The notes: generated from the letters alone by a model not told the origin. A stretch of 64,000 bases of DNA from Cryptomeria japonica (GCF_030272615.1 NC_081411.1:831748160-831812159), one strand, 5' to 3'. Numbered from the stretch's first letter, positions 37,701 through 49,928 are shown. Translations and numbers: made by a program.

Positions 37701-40452
37701 GGGTATTTGCGTACCAGCCACATTGAAGCTATAAAATGTTCTAAAGATTTATCTCTATGTGCAATCCTCATTACAGGTGACAGAGATGGTGGCAGAGTAT
37801 ATTCCTCCTAGAGAAGATGTAATTCTTCAAAATGATATTCCATCTGAGCTATATATAGTTGTTTCTGGAGCAGCTGTAGGTTACATTCTCACAATCTTGC
37901 ATTTCCCTTTTCATATCTATCATGTTTCCTGATTTGTTATATTCTTTCGTAAGCATATGAGATCTAAACTGGGACAAATATTGCATTGCAGGATTTAATC
38001 TTTACGGATCGTTCAAATTCAGAAAAGGCAAGTTCTAGATTAGGTCACAATTAAGAATTTGGTGGATATTTGCATGAATGTCTACTAAAATATTGAACAG
38101 TGTAGGTTCTAGAGTGTTGTTCAAAGTAACCGAATTGAAAATTAGAGGAGGGTTACACATTTGTTCTAGTGCTTGTGATAAAACTTGAAAGCTATTTTTG
38201 TAAGTGAACATAACAAAGTTTTATGGAAATCTTCTTTCACTTTCATTTGATCATCTGGTATCATTTCCTATATAAGGTAATTCTTTTTTGGGGTCCAGAT
38301 TCTCCAATCAGCTGCGCCAGGGGATATAGTTGGAGAGATCGGAATCCTGTTCAATATTCCACAGCCATTTACAGTCAGAACAAGGAAGCTTTCTCAACTT
38401 CTAAGACTTAATAGGAACGTTTTGACCAATCTGATACATTTAAATATTTCAGATGGAAGGACTATTGCCAGCAACCTTTTTGAGGTTCCCAAACATCTAA
38501 ACTCTGGGACTTATGGATTTTTCCTTTGCTGCAATATACTTTATTCAATGAAAACTATTTTGTAATCTTGAAAGTGCATTCTTTAGGCATATTGAGGAAA
38601 AACATTATTAGCCCTCTTTTAAAAGATGGCGAAGATAACTGTTACATTTTCTCATCTTCTACAGCATCTGAAGCAGCTTAAAGGAGCAATTTTAGAGCAT
38701 CTGCCATCCGAAATACAGTCTGCTTATACAGAAAGGGATGCAGATTTGCCAGTAAGCCTCAGTTATCTAGCTTCAAAGGGGAATGCCCGATTCATGGAAG
38801 AACTTCTGAAAAGAGGATACAATCCTAATGATACAAATTATAATGGCCGCACTCCTCTGGTTAGTCAATGTTTTTATAACCTCTTATTGTCAATAGGCCA
38901 ATGTTTTTGATTTTATGAATTGATATTTAAAAAATAAAACTACTTGTTATTCTAGATTAGATAGTCTATGAAATTTTTGATCATTATTGTTTTGAATCAC
39001 ATTTCATCTTCTTAGAACTCTCTTTCATTCTGATGATGAATCATGGAATGCAATTCAAAACGTTTATGCACAATCTAGATCTCCTTAGAAATCTCTTTCA
39101 TCTTGACGACAAATCACTTCGAAATATTGATAATAAAAAATTTCATACACAATCTAATCCAAAAAAAGACACATCATTAGAGTGATGCAGCTAGCAGTAG
39201 CACTGAGCAGCACAGATATTATTTTTCATGTGATTGTTTAGAGCCTTCTGTTTCTTTCTTTGCAGCATATTGCAAGTGCTTATGGATTCATGGACTGTGT
39301 GCAATTGCTGCTTGATTATGGAGCGGATCCCAATACTAGAGGTTTGATTAAACATTGCTTTGGATGTCTATGCTGCATATTTATACCCAGCTACTTTGTT
39401 TTAAATTTATGTCACCTCGGTGTGAGAAGAAATATGTTTGTTTTTGTTAGGCCTTCGTTTGTGTTGCGGTAGATCCCAGTAGAATTCCCTTTGGCCTAAT
39501 GAAATCTGATTAACATAAGTGATTTATAGGATAAGCAATTATATTTTGGGTTTCCTTTTCAATCTTATATTATCATGCATTCCAAGTAATATTTATTGAA
39601 CATGGCACAGATGAAGAAGGAATCACAGCCCTTCATTTAGCTGTCTCTGAGGGAAAAGAAGAAACTGTAAAGTTGCTCTTGGATAACGGGGCAGACATGA
39701 CCCTACCAGATGTCAATGATCAGACACCCATTGACCTAGCTGAGCAGCAGTCACACAAGAGAATCCTTACATTGCTACCAAATACTCAAAAATTGTTTGA
39801 ATGCAATCATGTAAGGGGTCCCTTTGTAAAATCTCCTTCTAATAAAGTTCTTATCAAGGAACAGATTGGCCTCAGAGTACAAAACCTAAACCAAATTCAA
39901 AAAAGTACAACATTCCCTCTGGTCAGCAACCATGCTATTCCTTTGCCTGCAATTAATTCGTTCCAGAATAAGCATATTGAAAAACTGGATGATTTTCACC
40001 ATTCATTGTTTGGCATGTTTGCACGGGAGATGAGCATGATTTCTGCAACCAAGGATCCGAACTTCAACTCAAGCTCCAACTCTTTGCATCCTCGATCAGT
40101 TGCAGGTTCACCCAAAAGAGTAACAATACACTTATCTCATCCAAGCACTCAGAAATCAGATATACTACGAAGAAAATTGATTGCTTTGCCACCCTCACTG
40201 GAGGAACTATTGCAAGTAGCAGGTAGAGTGGTGATTTTACATTATATTTCGATTGCTAACATGTGTTGTTTTAATTCTGAGCAAATTCAGAATCCATTTT
40301 TCAAAATATTATCTCTTCAACAATATGCCTTGATGTACTTGATAACAGGGCAAACATTTGGATACAGAGCAGCTATCGTACTGAGCCAAGATGGTGCAGA
40401 GATCGATGATATCAATGTAATCAGGGACAATGAGCATTTATATTTTTGTTAA
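34726..40452 (+). CDS. AKT1-like: AKT1-like Shaker K+ channel, 13 exons, 827 codons
   Basis: Voltage-gated, inward-type potassium channel of the plasma membrane, four subunits per pore. Exons: 34726-34910, 35064-35279, 35596-35757, 36648-36705, 36797-37114, 37248-37484, 37777-37875, 37992-38027, 38299-38484, 38665-38859, 39266-39341, 39611-40222, 40349-40452. All phases join and no stop interrupts. Domains: S1 (exon 2), S4 with RLWRLRRV (exon 3), pore with TVGYGDLH and S6 with [10 protein letters not shown] (exon 5), linker (exon 6), cyclic-nucleotide-binding-like domain with [11 protein letters not shown] (exons 7-9), three ankyrin repeats (exons 10-12), and a KHA domain ending [10 protein letters not shown] (exons 12-13). 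AKT1 and AKT2 usually have about 800-860 residues and five ankyrin repeats; two are missing here. The start is the first in-frame ATG. The pore is closest to AKT1, the C-terminus leans to AKT2. Intron 8 is GC-AG. Confidence 0.9.
38028..38298 (+). other. GC-AG intron 8 beside a 36-bp mini-exon
   Basis: Exon 8 (37992-38027) ends GAAAAG and the donor is GCAAGT, a match to the known minor GC-AG class, with acceptor CCAG at 38295-38298. The alternative of reading through would bring stops, and the protein alignment supports the join. Confidence 0.75.
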
Positions 40453-40860
40453 TTAATTTTATAAGATCAGTTTCAAATAGCAATATAAAAAAGATCAGAT
40501 GATCATCTTGATCTGACAATATAGCAAAGATAAGGGTTAATCTGGAATTAGCAAATATGAAAAGGAGTATTAATTTATATACTACATTACGGTTTTGCAA
40601 AAATTGTAATGTTCGCCTTACATCATTCGAATTTTACATTAACCTGGACTCAACAATGTTTTATTGATATATTTTGGAAACGTTTTTTTTTACTTCACCA
40701 ATCTTACTGATTCAAATAATTACTTATAGGCATACATGTATAAAGTTTATTGTAGAAAATGCTACACTAGGATTAGAGATGATTGATCATGGTAGAGCAT
40801 CCGAGTAGCAAATGGGTGCTTTTAAAAAAATCCTAGCTGCTTCATGAAAAAGATTCAACA
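40453..40860 (+). other. 3' flank of the channel gene and LTR remnant
   Basis: AT-rich. The first 40 bases resemble 46681-46721 (about 35 of 40). No AATAAA signal is evident. The last part, ending AGATTCAACA at 40860, looks like the end of an LTR because a primer-binding site follows. Confidence 0.4.
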
Positions 40861-40921
40861 TGATATCAGAGCTAGGTCTAGGCTAAGAGCCTTAAGCACA
40901 TAAGTGTGGATCAAGGGGGAG
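40861..40921 (+). other. Miniature retroelement interior: primer-binding site and polypurine tract only 61 bp apart
   Basis: TGATATCAGAGCT at 40861-40873 is one base from the initiator-tRNA primer site. ATCAAGGGGGAG at 40910-40921 is a polypurine tract, directly followed by the LTR start TGTTGGAG at 40922. Terminal-repeat miniature elements have this layout. The upstream LTR is only partly recognisable. Confidence 0.5.
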
Positions 40922-41125
40922 TGTTGGAGAATGAATTTGAAGCAGAAGCATCCAAGGATGTAAGGCAATCCTACATCATCCAAACAAGTGTTTACTTTTA
41001 ATTCAGTTAATGTTAGGTGAGTAAAATTAAATGCAAGCATCTATAGGTCTCCGTATACCTAGGAAAATGTCCAAGGGCATATGGGGGTTGAAATTATTTA
41101 ATATTTGTGGTCTATGTCTAAAAAC

Positions 41126-42420
41126 TGTAAGGAAAGAACAACACGGAAACACCTTCCACAGTATTAAATTCAAAGAGGAGAAAAGCAGGGGTGACTTTTA
41201 ATTTCATATTACAGTCATTAAGATGCACATTTCCAGAATAACAGAGCAGAACAGAACAAGATTCATAAACACAAAATTAACACTAGATTTTCACATGGGA
41301 AAACCCTTACAAGTGAAAAACCCACACACCAAAGAAATAATCACTTGTATTATAGTAAATCAAATTTTCATACAAGTTACAGATTAATCGCTCTGAATCA
41401 GTCTCTGTTCAGGTAACATACACATTCCAGATCGAATTAGACCCACATAGATTATAGGCACAACATTCTGCAATTTGACAATCAACAAAACCATCAACTA
41501 GCCAATAGACCAACTTTTGCAACTAATTGATCCACTTCCAACCTACCTACAACCATTTCTTCAGATGATTTATATCTCTATCAAGAAAAACGGTTTGTTT
41601 CAGTTTACTGGCCCAACTATCAAACTTCTTCAGTTATCAAAAACACAGTGTGTAATCTACACCGAATTCCAACCACACTCCACAGTTTTCAGCTTAGACC
41701 AATTATCGACATCCAACCCAGCAAGTCAAACCGAGTCACATGTGGTCCCTACTGAATCTCAAAGGCTATCAACAACTGTTCCCATTCAGACCAATCATCG
41801 GCTTCCAACTTAGCATGACAACATGAGTTAGTCGTGGTCCCCACCAAGACTATCGCTGATCGGTATAGAATCGGAATTTGACACTAAAATAGCTTTGCCG
41901 AAAACTCAAGTTATACTGATAACATGAGTCAGCCATGGTCCCCACCAAGACTATTGCTTATTGACATAGAAATGGAAATCAACATTAAAATAACTTTACC
42001 AAAAACTCAAGTTATACCGATAACATGAGTCAGTTGTGGTCACCACCAAGACTATTGCTTATCAGCATAGAATAAAAAATCGACATTAAAATAACTTTAT
42101 CGAAAACTCAAGTTATACCGATAACACTTTTTTGCCACGACACTGAACAATGTTATCGCAAAGATCTCATCGTAGAAAAAAGTGACTTATCTAACTCTAA
42201 GGTTACTTCGAAAAAGCCTTCTACACCCAATATTGCCAAGACTTATTCAAGTCTACTCGAACTCGTTGCATCTCTAGCTGTGTGTAAACCATAAAAGGTA
42301 TTTAGACACCTTTGGAGCTAGTTGACAACATGAAAGTTTTCCACACTAAACTGCTTATTGCAGAAACCAAATGCCATCTGATCGAGATTTCAACCAATAA
42401 GTTTGAGGCACGCTTCCTCA
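41126..42420 (-). mobile_element. Insertion inside LTR copy 1, probably an antisense LTR
   Basis: It is absent from copy 2. It runs from about TGTAAGG at 41126 to CTCAACA at 42420. It contains ttcacatgggaaaaccctta (near 41293), the reverse of the pre-junction block of Copia-type LTRs. No target duplication was found. The frame 41517-41813 crosses repeats and is unlikely to be real. It carries the 101-bp tandem array. Confidence 0.45.
41820..42122. repeat. Three tandem 101-bp units
   Basis: Units at 41820-41920, 41921-42021 and 42022-42122 each start AACATGAGT and end with CAAGTTATAC(C/T)GAT. All are exactly 101 bases long and differ by scattered substitutions only. A more diverged partial unit seems to lie upstream from about 41730. 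Confidence 0.95.
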
Positions 42421-43030
42421 ACAAATTTTTTTTTATTTTTTATGAGTGGCACATTAGTATATTATTTCTAATGCAAAGTCAAGAGAATCCACATCTTGTT
42501 GTGGATTTGGGGAAGGCGAAGAAGTAAGCTTTGACATGTCTTGGTGGGTGTAAAGAAGAATGGGAAAAGACACCTTTCTAGGTATTTGAACAATTGAAGA
42601 GACAACACCTTAGGAACCTTCCTAGGGAAGTTGAAGGGTCATCTATTAACTATGTGTTGCATTTCTTGATTGCTATGTGTTGCTCTCCAAGAGAGGGTGT
42701 GGAATTTCCAAAAGGAACGAGAATGCTATAAAAGAAAGGCTTCAACCAGTGGTTAAGCATTTAGAGTTGAGTTCTTCTCTTCATAGATAAAGAGTAGTAA
42801 GGGTGTAGAAGAGTAGTTTGTAGCTCCAACTTGCAAAGTTGTAAAGCCTAAGTGGCTAATATTTTGTAATTGATGAATTTGCATTTCATTTTATTGAGAA
42901 ATAGAAGACAAGTTATTTCTTGCAAATTTGTTTTATCCTCTTTGTTATGATATGCATGAATAATGGTGGTATAACCCTCATCTAGTGTAACAAAACATGT
43001 GTTTTGGGTGTTTTAGGGGAGTCCCCTACA

Positions 43031-44476
43031 TCATTGTATCAAATCTAATGTTCCTAAGCATGTAGATAGAGCTTTGGATGTGAGGTAGTCTTGCACCATG
43101 ATCTATGGTGGAGTGTGTGAGTTGTTGCAAAATGGTGTTCTTGAGCGTGCAGACAAATCATCAAACATGAATTAGTCTTGTACCGAGATAGGTGATCAAG
43201 TGTGTATATGAGCAAGTTACAAGAGGAGTTATGTAAAGAAGTTGTGGAGCAATTTTTCCTGAGTGTGTAAATAGGTTATCAAACATGAGGTAGTTTGCAC
43301 CAAGATTTGAGAGTGTTAGTAAGACAATTTGTGTAGAGGATTTGAGAGGTTGAAGATGGAAAAGAGGAAGAAGAAAATGACATTTTTCATTGGATGGATT
43401 TTAAGAATTTATGTGCAAGCTTAAGAGGAAAGAGAGAAGATTAAGAGATAGAATGATACAGATACATCACCAAATAGAATATATATAATAGTGGAGGCTT
43501 AAAAGATACCACAAAAGAGAAAAGCAAAGAAGAAAAGAGATGTGGGTAATTTTCTTTCTAATGTTTTTTTATTGCAAGAAAGAAGATGTAGCATAGTGCC
43601 TTGCATGTGGCACAAAAGAAAAGGTTGTAGTAGAGGACTTGGAAAGTCTAATATTCAATGGAGATGAAGAAGAGTAAATACAACATAAACATGTTTGTTG
43701 GAAGGCATGAAGAATGAGATCCCTTGTTTGACACACAAATCAAGAAAGATGAGAATTTCAAAAGAATAAATAGATTCTTGGAAATTGAACATGAAAAGGA
43801 GGAGGAGGTGTTGTAGTAGAGGAAAGTCTTTGTGAAAGCTTGGAAATATTGACAATAGAGGAAGAAAGTAAAGAAAGAGTTGTAGCAAAAGATGAAGTTG
43901 CAAGTCTATAGACATTAAGAGTTTGGAAAGTGAGGTCACAATAGAGACATGTCTTTGGGAAGGAATGAAAGAAGAAAAAAGAAAGAGGTTGTAGTTATGG
44001 ATGGTGTTTTAGTAGAGACAAAGAAATATGAAGATGAAGAAGAAGTTATGAAATTTATGTTATGAAAATATACGATGCAGAATTATGTAAAGAAAACAAT
44101 AAACAATCAACACATAGCTTCACATGGAAAAAAATGGTAAAAAAATAATCGAAAAAAACCACAAGAAAATATCTTTTGTATTGCATTTCTCAAGAATTTT
44201 CACAACTACAACAATATTCAAAAAGTCTATACAAAAAGTGACTTCTTGTAGCATATGATGTATGAGTTGCAAAGTCCTAATTGAAGACAACACTCCAAAA
44301 ATAGAAAGTATGACTCAAGCAACTAAATGTTGAACATGTCAAAATGGCTAAAAATAGTAAGCCCCCATAAAACTTTTCCACTATAGCCAACCCCTGTGCA
44401 ACCCCCAACCTTTATCCTTTGACTTAAAGCTTATTTCTTCAAATGATAACATCAAGCACAAATTGGAGGTACCTAC
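43031..44476. other. Leader or interior after LTR copy 1, no coding
   Basis: It begins with the decayed primer site, then purine-rich sequence (gaagaagaaa runs, 43330-44060) without a recognisable frame. 44080-44460 looks like an antisense LTR fragment. The minus frame 43655-43939 mirrors the purine-rich run and is discounted. Confidence 0.4.
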
Positions 44477-45538
44477 TGTTGGTATTTTGGTATGGTTTTG
44501 TCATTGATGTCAACACCTACTAAAACACTAGCACTTTGGAGATCTAGCAGCATTCATCGGCAAGCAAGTAACTATTGCACAGTTACTGGTATATGGTTCA
44601 CCGACAGGATATAATGATCACCGACACTTGGAATGATATGGAAGACACTTGGTAACATCAAAGACATCGTGTGGACATCTTATCTTAACTAATTAATCAT
44701 TGATATATTCATATTTGCATATTTGCTTTTACCGGTAAATAGGTCCAGGGTTATCTAGGGTTACACCGATAGGTTTATCTTTTCCAGATCAGCATGGCAC
44801 GCTATGAAAATGATTAATTATTGTTGAAAATGCATTAAGCCGACATGTTCAATCAGTTATTGCATCGGATATTATATTGTTTGTAAAAAGTTTTTTATTG
44901 TAATATCTTGTAGAGCCGACCTACTAAAATTGGTTTTAGGTTATGGTATAAAGGTAAGATCTTATTTGTAAGATCAAGTGTGGAATGCGAAAAAGAATTG
45001 TGTGAAGGTGTATGCGAGATTAAGCAGTGCAATACACGCAGACATCATTTGAAGGTGAAGTTAAGTTTTTGTGAAAGCATATCAACATTACACTGGTACT
45101 GAATCCAGCATATGAAGATGCTATTTTGTGCAGTACATTCTTATTGGATTTAACCATCCAACTGTAGTCAGTCTGACTCCCATTTTGTGATTGAGCAGTG
45201 AGCTCTAGGCTGTTGGCCTTTCTGCATGTGCAGACCCCATTTATGTACACTTACTATCTGCAGTAGTATAATTTGATTGTGGGTAAGGTTTCCCACCGTG
45301 GTTTTTCCCCTTACAGGGTTTCCACATACAAATATTGGTGTTATGTGTTGTGGATGACTTTGTGTTTATGTTTCATGCATTAATCTTTACTGGTATAGCA
45401 ATTAACTATTAAAACTGTCTACCGACATACTTAATTGGTTTACCGGTATTAAGCATTCAGTTGGTTAAGATATTTTTGGTTTGAATTTATTAGACAACTA
45501 ATTCACCCCCCCCTCTCAGCTGTCTCCGGGACCTAACA
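44477..45538 (+). repeat. Solo Copia-type LTR with target duplication
   Basis: 1062 bp, TGTTGGTATT to GGACCTAACA, flanked by exact duplications cctac (44472-44476 and 45539-45543). It carries the hairpin at 45166-45178 and the shared block GAGCAGTGAGCTCTAGGC at 45193-45232. It is distantly related to the LTRs at 1604 and 12470. The minus frame 45020-45250 inside is not a gene. Confidence 0.92.
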
Positions 45539-45648
45539 CCTACTATAGTGATGGATTTTGTTGAAGGTTGTGTACAACCTAAAATGATGGTTGTACCATC
45601 TAACTCCATTTTGTAAGACTAAGCTCACAAAATTTTCCTACACTAGGT

Positions 45649-46680
45649 GCCTAATACATGATCATCCAAGGGTGTAAGGCAATCCTACATCATCCAAAAA
45701 AATGTTTACTCTTGATTCAATAAGGTTAGGCAAATACAATTAAATGCAAGAATTTATAGGTCTAAATGTATCTAGGAAAGTGTCCAAGGGGGCATAAGGG
45801 GTTGGCCTACGTCTAAAGGTAAATACAATTTTTATTAGTGCATACATATTTTTATTACTTCTAATGTAAACTTAATAAAATCCCCACCTTGGCATGGATT
45901 TGTGGAAGGGGAAGAGTCAATATTTCACATGTCTTGGTGGGTGTAAAGAAGAATGGGAAAAGACACTTCTTTAGGCACCAACATTGGAATTTTGAAGAGA
46001 CGTCACCGTAAGTGCCCTCTTGGGAAGTTTAAGAGTCATTTAGTACCCGTGTTTCACATTTCTTGATTTCCATGTGTTCCTCTCCAAGAGGGGGTGTGGG
46101 ATTTCCAAGATGCACAAGAATTCTATAAAAGGGAGGCTTCTACTAGTGGTTAAGAATTCAAAGTTAAGTTCTTATCTTCAAAGATAAAGAGGAGTTGAAA
46201 GGAGTGTAGAAGAGTAGTTTGTAGCTCAAGCTTGCAAATTTGTAAGGCCTAAGTGGTTAATATTTTGTAATTGATGAATTTGTATTTCATTTTATTGAGA
46301 ATAAAAGACAAGTTATTTCTTCCAAATTTGTTTTATCATTTTTGTTATGCTATGCATGAATAGTGGGTAGAGCAACCCTCATCTAGTGTAATAGAGCATG
46401 TGTTTTGAATGTGTTAGGGAAGTCCCCTACATCATGATATTAGAGAAAATGTTTCTAAGCATGCAGATAGAGTGTCAAACATAAGACAATCTTGCACCAA
46501 GATTTGTGGATGGAGTGCACAAGTTGTTATAGAATAGTCTTCCTAAGCATAGGAAAAGTGTCAAATATGAGGTTATCTTGCATCAAGATTGTGGTAAACT
46601 GTGTATATGAGCATGTTGCAAGAGGAGCTATGTAAAGAAATTGTCAAGCAATTTTTCTTGTGTGTAAATAGATTACCAAA
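45649..46680 (+). repeat. LTR copy 2 with primer site and leader start
   Basis: It matches 40970-43300 outside the insertion. The LTR ends GTCCCCTACA at 46431 (after a few diverged bases) and is followed by TGATATTAGAG, a decayed primer site, and about 240 bases of leader. Both copies are therefore 5'-type ends, not the two LTRs of one element. Homology stops at 46680. Confidence 0.6.
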
Positions 46681-48314
46681 TGTTAATTATATTTAATAAG
46701 ATTAGTTTCAATTAGCAATATTAGTTTCTTTTATACTTCTACTCCTCACAGTGGTGCTTTCTCTATTAGGCCCCTCTCTCATGTGTTTAATGTTATGCCC
46801 TACATACTCACCGCTACATTTTCACTTGGTAAAATTCGAGTCCCCTTTTCTTTGCTTTTGTTTCCTTTTTCCTTTTGTTCTTGTTTCTTTTTGGGATCCT
46901 AGAGTCTCAGGTTTAGGATTCTTTTCTCCTTCTAACCCCGATTTCCCAAGTTTCCTTTTATTTTGTTTTGTTGTTTTTCTTGTGTTTCAAAATATTGAAA
47001 TTATGGGTTCCCAAGTTCGTAAACTTGGGACCCTAGGATCCCAGGTTCTCGGGTTTTCGTTGTTATTTTTGTCTTGTTTTTCCTTTTGTCTTTAAAGTTT
47101 CGGACCTCCAAGTTTCTTAGTTTTCAATAGTCCTCAAATTTTTGGAACCCCGGGATCCCAGAATCCAAAAGTCTTTGTTCCTTTGTTTCTTTCGTTTTGG
47201 CCCTCACAACCCCGGAATCTTGAGTTCCCAAGTTTGTTGTTCCTTGTTTGTTTGGAACCTCAGAATCCCGAAGTCTTGAGATCCCAAGTTTTCCTTGTTT
47301 TGTTCGATCTTTTTAGAGTTTCAGAACCTCGAGTTTTTGAAGGTTATCATGGCCTTTGGTTGTGTGGACTTGGAACCTTGGGACCTCAAAATCTTGAGTT
47401 TTTGTTCTTTGATGCATTGAATTTTGTGACCTTATTGGAGTATAAATACCTCTCGGTAGTTTATTATTCTCATTTGCACACTCGATATTTTGCATTTGAG
47501 CTCCTTTTCTAGCAATTTTTTGAGCGAGTTTGGTGGTTGTGGATTTCATGGTGTCGGGTTTCTTGTTGTACTTCTTCACACATTATGTCAAGGTAGGTTT
47601 TTTTCCTTCCTTGTGTCTTTCTCATTTTTGTTTTGTTTTTGTTTTTCTCTTCCTGCATGTTAGATTAGGGTTTTGGTTTTGATAGCTTAGTAATAATTTT
47701 ATTTTCTTTGTGAATTTGGCATTTTGGTCTCTTAAATCAATTTTTTGGTCATTAATAATGGCTTTTGAATAAATTGTTGATCCGTCAAAACTTAGGGTTT
47801 GTAACTTAATTTTGTATTGCCCTAGTTATTATTTCTCCCCTAGGTTTTGTCATTCCCTTTGCATCTACGAAATTTTGAACTTCTGTAATCTCGAACCCCA
47901 AGGAGTTAGGAAGTTTGTCTTTCTCTGGCTTTGGAACTCTGGAATCCCAGAGGTTTGAAGAATATCCTTTGCACAACTTTGGAACCTTGGGATATCGGGA
48001 TCTCGAGGTATGGTTTTCAGTTCCAAGATTTCTAGCCCGGAAACCCAGAACCCCAAAGTTCCATCCTTTTAAAAATTTGAATCACTCAGAACCCCTAAGT
48101 CCCAGAGTTCCAAACTTCTTTTGTTCATTACATTTCAGAGACCTCAAAATCCTAGAATCTTGATTTCTTGAGTAATTTGAGTTCTCTCAACCCTAAAACC
48201 TAGAAGTCTGGGTTTCCAAAGTCATGTGTTATTGAAAATATAGCAAAGGGGTAAAATGTGTTCCTTGAGAAGTTCTAATTAATTGGCTTTCTTTTGTAGG
48301 TTTAAAAAGACCCT
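46681..48314 (+). other. Promoter-like block before a retroelement frame
   Basis: A TATA box tataaatacc lies at 47441-47450. A possible splice donor (caaggtaggt near 47589) and acceptor (ttttgtag near 48298) frame an intron-like stretch before the ATG at 48315. This resembles the LTR and leader of another retroelement, but its edges could not be fixed. Open frames at 46751-47095, 47183-47512 and 47915-48163 cross a repeat array and are not supported. Confidence 0.4.
46890..48220. repeat. Degenerate array of GGAACCCYGGRATCCCA-type units
   Basis: At least ten diverged units of 30-60 bases combine ggaaccccgggatccca, cttgagttcccaagttt and variants. Examples lie near 47030, 47150, 47215, 47265, 47380, 47935, 47985, 48045 and 48090. 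Spacing is irregular. Confidence 0.6.
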
Positions 48315-49546
48315 ATGGAAGCAGTAGATGTCCAAGTGACCTCAAGGAGGAAGGCATAGACTGAGATAAATCTTGAAAACATCCCGATCACAATGAAATA
48401 CCAATATCAAAATTAGACATCTTCCTCCGAGTTTGAGAACCAAGTACAATGGATCAAAGATATTGAAATTGGTCACATCGAGATGGAAGCAATAAAAAAA
48501 GAAGTAAATATTAGCAATCCCAATCCTACTTGGAGGAGGATTGGAAGGTTGGGATTAGTTCAGAAAACTATATTTCCTTTAGCTATGCAGACACCCGAGT
48601 TTATTTTGACCATTGCACAACATTATGACATGTATACAAGAAAATGCATGAAGATTATGGGGATTATAGTTGTTGATTTGTCTCCAAAGATTTTGGCTCT
48701 AACCTTCAAGATCCCATAGTTTGAAGAAGTTTTGCAAACCACAAAAGAAGAAGTTGTAAAGGAATTCAATAGTAATGTGGATAATAACAAAGATAACGTG
48801 AACAACACTTGGCTTTGGGAACCTAGAAAAATAGGTCTGAAGGTAGTAGATAACATTCATAGGACAAAATTTAAAGATTACCCTTGTGATCTAATCATTA
48901 TGTTAAATAGGTCCTTTGGGAAAGAGGAGTCTAAACATTATCACTTATGGATGTATTATTATATGTTCACCATCCTTAAAGGGAAAAATTACTTTGTTTG
49001 GGCTCAAATTATTTCTGATAATATTCAAGGGAAGTCATCTGGAAGGATATCAATGACGTTGAAATTGAAGAAGAACTAAAAAAGCTACTTTGGTTAGTAT
49101 TTTCACAGAGAATAGTTTACTTAACAAAGAAGGAGGACAAACTCATATGGGCCCCATTTGCAAATGGAAATTATACAGTCCACAATGGCTATTCAGCACA
49201 TGATGAACCATCAACAAACTCACAAAGCATTTTGCTTTTGTTGGAATAATGTGATAATGTCGAAATAAGGGTGCTTCTCTTGGTTGGCACTAAAGAAAAT
49301 AATACTTACTAGTGACAAGGTTGACAAGCTTCAAATAGCACAATAGTTTAAATGTGTACTATGTGATCAGAAACTTGAAATTGTGAATCACTTGTTTATC
49401 CAATGCACATTTATGCAACAGTGTTGGTGTTTTGTTATGCTAAAACTAGAGCTATCCATGCCCCTTCCAAACACAATTTGGGATTTCTTTTAGACTTGGC
49501 CCACTCTCTTTAAATCCTCTCTTTTCTCATGTATATGGGCAATCAT

Positions 49547-49928
49547 TCCATTTGTTAGAGTATTCAGGTCTTTACTTGATTAATTAAACAATATTTGTTT
49601 AATTATTTAAGTTCCCTTTATCTCTTTTACACTTAAGCTAACTTTAGGTGCATAATAATTAATTCTTTTATTAATTATTATGTGCAAGCCTAGGTTTTCC
49701 TTTTTAGGGTTTCTTGACCTATTAGAGGTTTATTCTTTTCATTGTATTGTAAGGATTATCACATTACACATTTTGTGAATATTGAGATCTCATTCTTTTG
49801 AGCATATTTTTTGTGTACTTGTTTTATCTGTTATTTGCTTCCTTGCTTCTCCTTGTAACATGTTATTCATCTTGCAGAGATCATTTGGGCTCCTGTGGTG
49901 TTGTGTTTCTCAACTCTCACACCATCTA
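49547..49928. mobile_element. Small 382-bp insertion inside the LINE
   Basis: caatcat occurs at 49540-49546 and 49929-49935. Removing one copy and the sequence between joins SCIWAI to IMWPIWWE in frame, as expected for this part of a LINE. Inside are TGTTAGAG (49553) and CTTGTAACA (about 49861), perhaps a short LTR. The type is unresolved. Confidence 0.45.

Larger units (their letters stand above)
40922..43030 (+). repeat. LTR copy 1, interrupted by an insertion
   Basis: It starts TGTTGGAGAATG and ends GTCCCCTACA, with a primer-site-like TTGTATCAAATC from 43034. It matches copy 2 (45649-46431) on both sides of the insertion 41126-42420, for example taaggcaatcctacatcatc and taaagaagaatgggaaaaga. 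The frame 42312-42527 is not a gene. Confidence 0.65.

Noticed and set aside
40922-46431. Interpreting the two LTR copies as the 5' and 3' LTRs of one element
   Set aside because: Both are followed by a primer-site remnant and the same leader, so both are 5'-type ends.
47313-47579. Minus-strand frame with repeated motifs, and plus-strand frames 46751-47512
   Set aside because: They cross a degenerate DNA repeat array and use different frames for the same repeat unit.
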